A DNA stretch of 51,512 bases from Mycobacteriales bacterium (GTDB lineage Bacteria; Actinomycetota; Actinomycetes; JAFAQI01). The stretch spans positions 1 through 51,512 of the forward strand of contig DATJSI010000149.1 of the NCBI GenBank assembly GCA_035504215.1, written 5' to 3'. Position 1 is the stretch's first letter, and every line of letters begins with the position of its first letter. Positions 24,117-31,358 of this stretch are shown here, in pieces. Position numbers and translations under genes: made by a program. The notes under the pieces are model-generated. The model was not told the origin of the DNA and searched no databases. It saw nothing but the letters and a program-made list of their open reading frames with translations.

Positions 24117-25069
24117 CGCGCGGCGCGGTCCGCGAGCGGGCCCGGATCGACCTCCCACCAGGGTCGGTTGGGCGGCGTCTCCCCCGGCGCGGTTTCGGCT
24201 TGCTGGCGAAGGTCCTCGACGTCGAGAGCAAGGTCGAGGTCCTCGGCCTGGCGTGCGTCCTCACGGATCCACGCTCGGAACAGGATCGCGATGAACGGCA
24301 CCGCAACCACCTCCGCGACGGTCAGCATCAACCCGCCCGCGATGGTCTGGTCCCAGCTGCGACTGGGACCCCAGCTGCGTGCAACCGTCCCGTAGTAACC
24401 GCCCGCGACCAGCGTGCTGCTGGTCATCACCGCGATGCCGGGGATCGCGTCGAGCAGCCCATCGATGCCGGCGAACATCATTCGTAGCGGCTGAGTGCAC
24501 CATGCCGGCAGCACTTCGACACCGAGCAACGGCAGCACGAACAGGCATCCGGTGACGACCAGCTGAAGCTCGAGCAGGTGCAGCACCCAGCCGTGCCGTT
24601 GGGCTGCACCGAGGTAGCCGGTGAAGAACACGACGAACTGGGTCGCCACCGCGAGCAGCGGCGCGATCGCCGGAAAGGTGAGCAGCCGGAAGACCGGGTT
24701 GGCGAGTCCGCGCCGGAAACGTGCGGCGGCCGCCGGCGCCAGCGCGGCATTCACCAACCCGAACGGATCGGCCAGTCCCAGGCCGACCGGCACGATGGTC
24801 AGCAGCAGGCTCACCTGCACAGCGGCCGGCCACATCAACACCCGCGAGTAGATCGAGAGCGACGACATCGTCGCGATCACGATCACCACCAACCCGAGCC
24901 CGACGAACCACACCGTGCGCAGCGGCGACCAGGGCACTCCGCGGCGCCGTGCCGCGCGTACCCCGGCGAGATATCCGGCGAGCAGAACGAGCACCGCCGC
25001 CGCCACCCAGCCGTCGAACCGCCAGGTCGTGAAGAACCGGCCGACCGTCAGGGGTGCGAGGGCCGTCAT
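24086..25069 (-). CDS. ctaG: CtaG-like membrane protein (caa3_CtaG, cytochrome c oxidase assembly)
   Basis: This 327-residue protein starts at ATG 25069; upstream frame extensions are arginine-rich and not credible. About seven to eight hydrophobic helices span residues 20-275 (VAAAVLVLLAGYLAG, WFVGLGLVVIVIATMS), followed by a hydrophilic acidic tail. RFFTTWRFDGWVAAAVL and SIYSRVLMWPAAVQVSLLLTIVP resemble the caa3_CtaG family (DUF1404-related), implicated in copper insertion into cytochrome oxidase. No oxidase subunit genes are nearby, so the role rests on family resemblance only. Confidence 0.8.
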   Translation of the reverse strand: MTALAPLTVGRFFTTWRFDGWVAAAVLVLLAGYLAGVRAARRRGVPWSPLRTVWFVGLGLVVIVIATMSSLSIYSRVLMWPAAVQVSLLLTIVPVGLGLADPFGLVNAALAPAAAARFRRGLANPVFRLLTFPAIAPLLAVATQFVVFFTGYLGAAQRHGWVLHLLELQLVVTGCLFVLPLLGVEVLPAWCTQPLRMMFAGIDGLLDAIPGIAVMTSSTLVAGGYYGTVARSWGPSRSWDQTIAGGLMLTVAEVVAVPFIAILFRAWIREDARQAEDLDLALDVEDLRQQAETAPGETPPNRPWWEVDPGPLADRAARYGWTDEPEA

Positions 25070-25152
25070 CGCGGGTACACCGCCCGGATCCGCCCGATCA
25101 CAGGATCGCGGCGTACCGTCCGACGTTGCACAGGTTCGAGGGTAGGAGCGCG

Positions 25153-25899
25153 ATGATCCGGCGTACCAGTGCGGTCGGCTTGGTCGCCGCCGCCGGCATC
25201 TCGGCCGTGATGATCTGCACCGCCGGGCCCGGGGTGGCCGCCGGCTTCGCCCCCGCGGCTCGGCCGGCACAAGCAACACATCGGGTGCCGCATCGCCTGC
25301 TGGTCACGAGACTCAAGGGCGTGCACAACGCCCGGCAGGTTATCTCGGTGACGACCGCACATTACGGATCCGTGCATGCGACGGTGCGGGCGTTCGAGAA
25401 GACCGCGCACGGCTGGGAGCAGGTCGCCGGTCCTTGGCCGGCATGGATCGGGCGCAACGGCTTCGCCCATCCGGGAGACAAGCGCGAGGGCGACGGCAAG
25501 GCGCCCACCGGGTCGTACCACTTCTCCTTCTTCTTCGGCGTCGACGCGGACCCCGGCGTGCACTATCCCTGGCGCCACGCGTCGCGCGCGGACTACTGGG
25601 ACGACGATCCCTCAAGCCCGCGCTACAACCTGTGGGTCGACACCGCCAAGCACTCGGCGGGGCGGGACCCCGAGCCGTTGCACGTGCAGCCGTCGTACGA
25701 CGACGCCGCGGTGATCGCCTACAACACCGCGCGGGTCCCCGGCAGGGGCAGCGCAATCTTCTTGCACGTCACTCATCACAGTCCGACGGCCGGCTGCGTC
25801 GCGCTGCCGAGGCCGAGGCTGTTGAGGCTGCTGCGCTGGCTCGACCCTCGCGACCACGCGCGGATCATCATGGGACGGACCGCTACCGTGACCCGGTGA
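25153..25899 (+). CDS. secreted L,D-transpeptidase-like (YkuD family) protein
   Basis: This 248-residue protein starts at ATG 25153, behind AGGAG 25144-25148. The signal peptide is LVAAAGISAVMICTAGPGVAA. The C-terminal motif HVTHHSPTAGCVALP matches the YkuD catalytic HxxxxxxTxGC, with the Cys nucleophile. DGKAPTGSYHFSFFFG matches the family's early G/PTG strand. It would act on peptidoglycan stems or a related exported substrate. The sequence resembles the COG3786-type short YkuD proteins rather than the Ig-domain LdtMt enzymes. Its stop overlaps the next gene's GTG by GTGA (25896-25899). Confidence 0.85.
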   Translation: MIRRTSAVGLVAAAGISAVMICTAGPGVAAGFAPAARPAQATHRVPHRLLVTRLKGVHNARQVISVTTAHYGSVHATVRAFEKTAHGWEQVAGPWPAWIGRNGFAHPGDKREGDGKAPTGSYHFSFFFGVDADPGVHYPWRHASRADYWDDDPSSPRYNLWVDTAKHSAGRDPEPLHVQPSYDDAAVIAYNTARVPGRGSAIFLHVTHHSPTAGCVALPRPRLLRLLRWLDPRDHARIIMGRTATVTR

Positions 25900-27047
25900 G
25901 TCCGGGGAAACGCGGGCCGCTCGCCGGCATCAAGGTGGTGGAGCTGGCCGGGATCGGACCGGCGCCGTTCGCCGCGATGGTCCTGTCGGACCTCGGCGCC
26001 GAAGTGCTGCGGGTGGAGCGACCGGGTGGCGGAACGACTGCGATGCTCGGCCGCTTCGACGTCCTCGCCCGCGGCCGGCGATCGGTGGCCGTGGACCTGA
26101 CGGCGCCGGGTGCGACCGACCTCGTGCTCGGACTGGTCCGGCAGGCGGACGTGCTCGTCGAAGCGTTCCGACCCGGTGTCGCCGAACGGCTCGGGCTCGG
26201 CCCGGTCGACTGTCTCGATGCCAACCCACGGCTGGTCTACGCCCGCATGACCGGTTGGGGGCAGGACGGACCGCTCGCACGGCTGGCCGGCCACGACATC
26301 GGCTACGCGTCCGTCGCCGGCGCGATCGCGATGATCGGCGAGCCGGGCCGAAAGCCAGTGCCGCCGATCAACCTGGTCGCCGACTTCGGTGGCGGCGGCA
26401 TGTTCTGCGTCACCGGCATCCTGGCCGCGCTCGTCGAGCGGGCGACAAGCGGTCGCGGCCAAGTCGTCGACGTCGCGATGGTCGACGGTGTCTCCAGCCT
26501 GCTCGCGATGGCCTACAGCCAGCTGGGCGCGGGCCAGCTGCGCGAGGAGCGCGGCCGCAACCTGCTCGACGGCGGCGCTCCGTTCTACGACACGTACCGC
26601 TGCGCGGACGATGAGTACGTCGCGGTCGGCGCGCTCGAGCCACAGTTCTTCGCCGAGCTCGTGCGGATGCTCGGCCTCGACGACGTACCGCCGCAGTACG
26701 ACCTGCCGCAGTGGCCGAGGATGCGCGAGCAGCTCGCAGCGGTGTTCGCGACTCGCTCCCGAGACGAGTGGGCTGAGGTCTTCGACGGGGTGGACGCATG
26801 CGTCGCGCCCGTGCTTCGGCTCGGCGAGGTTGCCGGCCACCCGCACATCGAAGCGCGGCAGACCGTCGTCACGGTTGACGGCGTGCCGCAACCAGGAGTC
26901 GCGCCTCGGTTCTCCCGAACCCCTGGCGAAGTCGGTCAACCGGCCCGTCCGCCGGGTGCCGACACGTCCGACACGCTGCGCGACTGGGGCGTCGACCCGG
27001 CCACGATCGAGACGTTGCTGGCCGCCGGGACCATCGTCCAGGCCTGA
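25896..27047 (+). CDS. CaiB/BaiF CoA-transferase family protein, probable alpha-methylacyl-CoA racemase
   Basis: This 383-residue protein starts at GTG 25896, coupled to the upstream stop. It is a class III CoA-transferase fold: GIKVVELAGIGPAPFAAMVL, SDLGAEVLRVERPGG, SVAVDLTAPGA, NPRLVYARMTGWGQDGP. LAGHDIGYASVAGAI contains the His, and NLVADFGGGGM the Asp, that form the racemase pair in Mcr/AMACR enzymes. These favour epimerisation of 2-methylacyl-CoA over CoA transfer. It probably serves branched or methyl-branched fatty-acid or sterol degradation. Pairing with an L,D-transpeptidase gene is odd and may be only positional. Confidence 0.88.
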   Translation: MSPGKRGPLAGIKVVELAGIGPAPFAAMVLSDLGAEVLRVERPGGGTTAMLGRFDVLARGRRSVAVDLTAPGATDLVLGLVRQADVLVEAFRPGVAERLGLGPVDCLDANPRLVYARMTGWGQDGPLARLAGHDIGYASVAGAIAMIGEPGRKPVPPINLVADFGGGGMFCVTGILAALVERATSGRGQVVDVAMVDGVSSLLAMAYSQLGAGQLREERGRNLLDGGAPFYDTYRCADDEYVAVGALEPQFFAELVRMLGLDDVPPQYDLPQWPRMREQLAAVFATRSRDEWAEVFDGVDACVAPVLRLGEVAGHPHIEARQTVVTVDGVPQPGVAPRFSRTPGEVGQPARPPGADTSDTLRDWGVDPATIETLLAAGTIVQA

Positions 27048-27058
27048 CTCCTACCGCG

Positions 27059-28165
27059 CTAGGTGCGCCAGAGCAGCACGATGGCGCGGTCGTCGCTGGC
27101 GTTGGGAGCCGCTTCCTGCATGAGCCGCTGCGCGCCTCCGTCGAAGCCGCGCGGGATCAGCCGCTCGGCCGCGCCGAGCAGCTTGTCGATGCCGACGGCA
27201 AGGTCACGGCCCGGCACCTCCACCAAGCCGTCGGTGTAGAGCAGGAGCGCGTCGTACGGTCGGAGCTCGCCTTCGACGAAGCCGAACTCGGCGTCCGGCA
27301 GCAGCCCGAGCACGGTGCCCTGCGGCTCGACGACCTGCCACTTGCCGGTTCCACCGACGTAGTGAACCGCGGGCGGGTGTCCGGCAGTGCTCAGCCGGTA
27401 GCGGCCGGTCGTGAGCTCGACGGTCAGGTGCAGAGCGGTGGCGAAGCCTTCGCCCCATCCCTGTCGCAGCAGGTACTCGTTCGCCGACGGCAGGAAACGC
27501 GGTGGTGGCACGGCGCCGAGCAAGCCGCCCAAGGCACCCGAGAGCATCAGCGCTCGAGTGCCGGCGTCGACTCCTTTGCCGGAGACGTCGACGAGGACAA
27601 GCTCCATCGACCGCCCGCCGTCGGCGAGGGTGGCAACCAGGAAGTCACCGCCGAAGCTCGCCCCGCCCGCCGAGTGCTGCTCCACCTCGGCGTGCCAAGT
27701 GGCCGGCATCGGCGGGAGCTCGCCCTGGGAGCGGAGCCGGTCGCGAAGCTCGAAGAGCATCTGCTCGCCGCGACCGAGCGAAAGCCCGAGCCGCTGGCGA
27801 TCCAACGACTGCTGGAACGCGATCCCGGCCACGATGACCACCACGACGTACGCACCGAGATGCACCTGGCTGTGGCCCACACCCAGGTTCTCCGCGATCA
27901 GTACGCCGAGCACCGCCGCGAACTCCACGACCAGCGGGCGCGGCTCGAGGAGCAGGCCGCCGAAGACGATCGGCACCACCAGCGTGAGCGCGGGGAAGGT
28001 CGCAGCCGACAGTGTGATGTCGAGGACCAAACACAACCCGGTGAGCAGCAGCAGCGCGAGCAGGGCCACCCGCTTCCCGAGCGCCGACTCCGGCGCGGCG
28101 ATCATGCGCAGCCACCGCCGGGCCCGCGCGATCGGTCCCGGCGTGCCGACGTCCGGCTGCCCCAT
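27059..28165 (-). CDS. membrane-anchored PP2C/SpoIIE-type serine phosphatase
   Basis: This 368-residue protein has four to five hydrophobic helices at ~30-120 (ALLALLLLTGLCLVLDI, YVVVVIVAGIAFQQS), a short coiled linker, and a SpoIIE/RsbU phosphatase domain at ~150-368. Metal-binding residues are seen in FGGDFLVATLADGG, LVDVSGKGVDAG, LLLYTDGLVEVPG and SDDRAIVLL. Such enzymes dephosphorylate anti-anti-sigma factors in partner-switching stress pathways. No anti-sigma or STAS gene is adjacent, so the partner is elsewhere. It is convergent with the CoA-transferase gene (11 nt between stops). Confidence 0.88.
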   Translation of the reverse strand: MGQPDVGTPGPIARARRWLRMIAAPESALGKRVALLALLLLTGLCLVLDITLSAATFPALTLVVPIVFGGLLLEPRPLVVEFAAVLGVLIAENLGVGHSQVHLGAYVVVVIVAGIAFQQSLDRQRLGLSLGRGEQMLFELRDRLRSQGELPPMPATWHAEVEQHSAGGASFGGDFLVATLADGGRSMELVLVDVSGKGVDAGTRALMLSGALGGLLGAVPPPRFLPSANEYLLRQGWGEGFATALHLTVELTTGRYRLSTAGHPPAVHYVGGTGKWQVVEPQGTVLGLLPDAEFGFVEGELRPYDALLLYTDGLVEVPGRDLAVGIDKLLGAAERLIPRGFDGGAQRLMQEAAPNASDDRAIVLLWRT

Positions 28166-28214
28166 AACCTCGCGACACTAGTGGGCGCTGCCCGGGTTGC
28201 GGCAGGTCCTAACG

Positions 28215-28230
28215 TGGGGTTCTCACCCCA
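28215..28230 (-). terminator. short hairpin after rpiB
   Basis: TGGGGT (28215-28220) pairs with ACCCCA (28225-28230), loop TCTC (GAGA on the minus strand, a GNRA tetraloop). It lies 5 nt past the rpiB stop. The 6-bp stem is short, so this is a modest call. Confidence 0.45.
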
Positions 28231-28235
28231 GTCGC

Positions 28236-28727
28236 CTACCGGCCGCCTTTCGCCTCGTCCTCGGCCCGTGGCGGGAGCTCACCGGTGGCCTCGTAGCCGG
28301 CCAGTTCCCCGAGCCGGCGAACGTGCCGCTCCGCCCCGCTGAACGGCGTGGACACGAAGATCTCGGCGTAGCGCAGCGCGGTCTGCTCGTCGTACATCCG
28401 GGCCCCGAGGCTGAGCAGGTTGGCGTCGTTGTGCTCGCGACCGAGCCGCGCGGTGTCGTCGCTGAAGGCCACCGCACAGCGCGCCCCGCTCACCTTGTTC
28501 GCGGCGATGGCCTCGCCGTTGCCCGATCCGCCGATCACGATGCCGAGGCTGCCCGGATCGGCGACCGTGCGGGTGGCGGCGAGCAGGCAGTACGGCGGGT
28601 AGTCGTCCTCGTCGTCGTAGACCTCAGGTCCGCAGTCGACCGGCTCGTGACCGAGCTCGGACAGGCGCGCGACCAGCCGGGTCTTGAGGGCGAAACCGGC
28701 GTGGTCGGAGCCGAAATAGATCCGCAT
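28236..28727 (-). CDS. rpiB: ribose-5-phosphate isomerase B
   Basis: This 163-residue enzyme of the pentose phosphate pathway interconverts ribose-5-phosphate and ribulose-5-phosphate. It has the RpiB N-terminus RIYFGSDHAGFALK with the substrate-binding SDHAG, and the active-site loop IVIGGSGNGEAIAANK. The base here is Glu (GSGNGE) where enteric RpiB has Cys, the known mycobacterial-type variant. HNDANLLSLGARM and the C-terminal FSGAERHVRRL (phosphate-binding Arg) are also present. It lies next to an ALDH, with the Rv2466c-like and pepN genes close by, as in mycobacteria except for inserted genes. Confidence 0.95.
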   Translation of the reverse strand: MRIYFGSDHAGFALKTRLVARLSELGHEPVDCGPEVYDDEDDYPPYCLLAATRTVADPGSLGIVIGGSGNGEAIAANKVSGARCAVAFSDDTARLGREHNDANLLSLGARMYDEQTALRYAEIFVSTPFSGAERHVRRLGELAGYEATGELPPRAEDEAKGGR

Positions 28728-28754
28728 GGTCGGTGAGTATGCCGCGTGCGGGCC

Positions 28755-30182
28755 TCAGAGCTGCAGCGACTTCGGCTGCAGGAACTCCTCGACGCCGTAG
28801 CGACCGAGCTCCCTGCCCACCCCGGAGCGCTTGTAGCCGCCGAACGGCGCGGCCGGGTTGAACGAGCCGCCGTTGATGTCGACCTGGCCGGTCCGCATCC
28901 GGCGCGCGAACGCGGTCGCCCGCTCCTGATCGGCCGACCACACCGCTCCGGCGAGACCGTAGACGGTGTCGTTGGCGATCGCGAGCGCTTCGTCCTCGTC
29001 GGAGTAGCGAAGGATCGACAGCACCGGTCCGAAGATCTCCTCCTGGGCGATCGTCATGTCCGTCGTCACGTCGGCGAAGACGGTCGGCGCGACGAAATGA
29101 CCGGTCGCGTGCGGGCGCTCGCTGCCCCCCGTCACCAGTCGGGCTCCGTCGGCGACGCCCTTGTCGATGTAGCCGGTCACGCGCTCCCGCTGGGTCGCCG
29201 ACACCAACGGGCCGAGCCGGGTCGAGGGGTCGGTCGGGTCGCCCGTGGTGTAACCCGACGCGATCTCCTCGGCGAGGCTCACGGCGTCGTCGTACTGAGC
29301 GTCACTGACCAGCATCCGCGTCCAGGCGGTGCAGGTCTGGCCCGAGTTCAGGAAGCAGTTGGCGATGCCGACCTTCACCGCCTTCGCAAGGTCGGCGTCC
29401 GGGAGGATCACGTTCGCACTCTTGCCGCCGAGCTCGAGCGCCACCTTCTTGACCGTCGCCGCACCTAGCTCGGCCACGCGGGTGCCGGCGCGAGTCGAAC
29501 CGGTGAACGACACCATGTCGACGTCGGGATGCGCGGCAATCGCCTCGCCGACTGTCGGGCCGTAACCGGGGACGAGGTTCGCAACTCCGGCTGGAAGGCC
29601 GACCTCGTGGATCGCGTCGAAGAACAGATAGGAGCACAGCGGCGCGATCTCGCTGGGCTTGAGTACGACGGTGCAGCCGGCTGCCAGGGCGTAGGCAACC
29701 TTGGCCGTCACCTGATGAAGCGGGTAGTTCCACGGCGTGATCGCACCGACCACCCCGATCGGCTCGTGAACGACCGTGGAGTTTCCGATCTGCTCGGTCC
29801 AGGTGACCGTGCTCGCGAGGCTCGCCGCCGTTGCAACGTCGGCGAGCGGGAGCCCCGCTTGTACCGCGGTCGCGAGCTTCAGGGGCGCACCCATCTCGGC
29901 AAGGATGGTGTGCGCGATCTCCTCCTGGCGCGCGGCGAGCGCGTCGTGCAACCGCGACAGGTACTTGCCGCGCTCCTCGGGACTGGTCTGTGCCCAGCCG
30001 TCGAAGGCAGCCCGCGCGGAACGGACGGCGCGATCGACATCGTCCGTCGTGCCGGACGGCACATGCCCGATGACCTGCTCCGTAGCGGGGTTCTCGACGT
30101 CGATCAGCTCCGAGCCCGATGAAGATGCCCACTGCCCGCCGATATAGATCGAGTCACGGTCGTGACTTACGGCATCACCCAT
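28755..30182 (-). CDS. aldehyde dehydrogenase family protein
   Basis: This 475-residue NAD(P)+-dependent dehydrogenase has the catalytic set in the expected order: Asn152 in ITPWNYPL, Lys175 in VLKPSE, Glu250 in [10 protein letters not shown], Cys284 in [17 protein letters not shown] binds the cofactor. The C-terminal [22 protein letters not shown] is intact. The closest resemblance is to the broad betaine/vanillin-type ALDH superfamily; the aldehyde cannot be predicted. It starts at ATG 30182 or the in-frame GTG a few codons on. It interrupts the otherwise mycobacteria-like rpiB to Rv2466c-like gene order. Confidence 0.93.
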   Translation of the reverse strand: MGDAVSHDRDSIYIGGQWASSSGSELIDVENPATEQVIGHVPSGTTDDVDRAVRSARAAFDGWAQTSPEERGKYLSRLHDALAARQEEIAHTILAEMGAPLKLATAVQAGLPLADVATAASLASTVTWTEQIGNSTVVHEPIGVVGAITPWNYPLHQVTAKVAYALAAGCTVVLKPSEIAPLCSYLFFDAIHEVGLPAGVANLVPGYGPTVGEAIAAHPDVDMVSFTGSTRAGTRVAELGAATVKKVALELGGKSANVILPDADLAKAVKVGIANCFLNSGQTCTAWTRMLVSDAQYDDAVSLAEEIASGYTTGDPTDPSTRLGPLVSATQRERVTGYIDKGVADGARLVTGGSERPHATGHFVAPTVFADVTTDMTIAQEEIFGPVLSILRYSDEDEALAIANDTVYGLAGAVWSADQERATAFARRMRTGQVDINGGSFNPAAPFGGYKRSGVGRELGRYGVEEFLQPKSLQL

Positions 30183-30227
30183 GCGCCGAGACTATGCCCG
30201 CGCCGAAGACCGAGCGGCCCGACGTCG

Positions 30228-30632
30228 TCAGGACTGCGGACCCGTTGCACGCCCCGCGTCCTCGTCGACGAGGTGCACGATGTCCTCGAGGTCCATCGAG
30301 CCGCTGCGCGTCTCGGCCCGGTTGCGCATCCGCCGGCCGAGGATCGCCGTACCGGTCGGAAGAACCACCAGCCCGACGCCGAGCCCGATCGCGATCTTCG
30401 ATCGCCATGACTGCGGCCGGCTGAACACGTGCCCCTTCGGTCCGGCGCAGACCTCACCGGGCGGCCACCACTGCCAGCTGGCGATGCCGTAGTGCTTGGG
30501 GTGGTTCGGGATCGGGCATGCCGTGGCGGAGTTCAGGTTCGCCGAGTCATGGGCGGCCGCGACGCCGAGGATCGCGGCTCCCCCGACCCACACCAGCCAG
30601 CCCACGGCAAGCGCCGCGATTGCCGCCTTCAC
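30228..30632 (-). CDS. hypothetical protein with two membrane helices
   Basis: This 134-residue protein has hydrophobic segments at ~3-26 (IAALAVGWLVWVGGAAILGVA) and ~76-96 (IAIGLGVGLVVLPTGTAILG). Between them is an exposed loop with two cysteines and tryptophans (TACPIPNHPKHYG, SWQWWPPGEVCAGPKG). The loop is probably extracytoplasmic, with a disulfide. The cytoplasmic tail is short and acidic. No family recognised. Confidence 0.6.
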   Translation of the reverse strand: MKAAIAALAVGWLVWVGGAAILGVAAAHDSANLNSATACPIPNHPKHYGIASWQWWPPGEVCAGPKGHVFSRPQSWRSKIAIGLGVGLVVLPTGTAILGRRMRNRAETRSGSMDLEDIVHLVDEDAGRATGPQS

Positions 30633-30709
30633 CCGCGAAGTACATCACCGCGTTCGAATCGCTGTACACGGAACGACGATCAAGGTGCGGCGCTTGCGTC
30701 GGTCGCGGA

Positions 30710-31312
30710 TCAGTCGAAGCTGGGTCGCGCGTCCCGACTGCGCTTGAGCTCGTAGAAGCCCGGCACGCTCATCACCTGCTCGACGCCGTCCCAGAGCCGG
30801 CCGGCCTGCTCACCGCGCGGGATCGGCGTCACGACCGGGCCGAAGATCGCGTTGCCGTCGATGTGGATGACCGGTGTGCCGACGTCGTCGCCGACCGGGT
30901 CCATCCCCTCGTGATGGGACTTGGCCAGCGCCTCGTCGTACGACGGGTCGTCCATGGCGTCCACCAGATCGGCCGGTAGCCCGGCATCCGCGATCGCGGC
31001 CTCGATGGTCGCGCGTTCGTTCGGGAGCTTCTCGTGATGGAACCGCACGCCGAGCGCGGTATAGAGCGGGAGCAGGGAGTCCGCGCCGTGCGCCTGCTCC
31101 GCTGCCATGCAGACCCGGACCGGACCCCAGGCCTGCTGCATGCGCTTGCGGTAGTCCTCGGAAATGTCCTTGTCCTCGTTGAGGATCGCGAGGCTCATCA
31201 CATGCCAACGAGTGTTGACGTCGCGTACCTGCTCGACCTCGAGCATCCATCGCGAGGTGATCCACGCCCACGGACACAGCGGGTCGAACCAGAAGTCCAC
31301 GTTAGTTGTCAT
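30710..31312 (-). CDS. DsbA-family mycothiol-type reductase (Rv2466c-like), CPWA variant
   Basis: This 200-residue thioredoxin-fold protein has FWFDPLCPWAWITSRWMLEV. It is strikingly similar to M. tuberculosis Rv2466c, a mycothiol-dependent nitroreductase whose motif, as I recall it, is CPWC. Here the second Cys is replaced (Cys13-Pro-Trp-Ala16), leaving one active-site thiol. The Rv2466c-like C-terminal segments HVMSLAILNED, AWGPVRVCMAAEQAHG, KSHHEGMDPVGDDVGTP and FGPVVTPIPRGEQAG are present. It is likely cytoplasmic and uses mycothiol. ATG 31312 is only 7 nt from a -10-like box, so the mRNA may be leaderless. It is divergent from pepN. Confidence 0.9.
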   Translation of the reverse strand: MTTNVDFWFDPLCPWAWITSRWMLEVEQVRDVNTRWHVMSLAILNEDKDISEDYRKRMQQAWGPVRVCMAAEQAHGADSLLPLYTALGVRFHHEKLPNERATIEAAIADAGLPADLVDAMDDPSYDEALAKSHHEGMDPVGDDVGTPVIHIDGNAIFGPVVTPIPRGEQAGRLWDGVEQVMSVPGFYELKRSRDARPSFD

Positions 31313-31319
31313 CGCAACA

Positions 31320-31348
31320 AGTCTAGGCCGGTGCGCTCGCCATGACAG
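31320..31348 (-). promoter_or_regulatory. promoter of the Rv2466c-like gene, probably leaderless
   Basis: On the minus strand, -35 CTGTCA (31343-31348; 4 of 6 to TTGACA) and -10 TAGACT (31320-31325) are separated by 17 bp. The -10 ends 7 nt before ATG 31312, so transcription would start at or near the start codon, and there is no ribosome-binding site in the gap. Confidence 0.5.
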
Positions 31349-31358
31349 ACTCGGGGTC

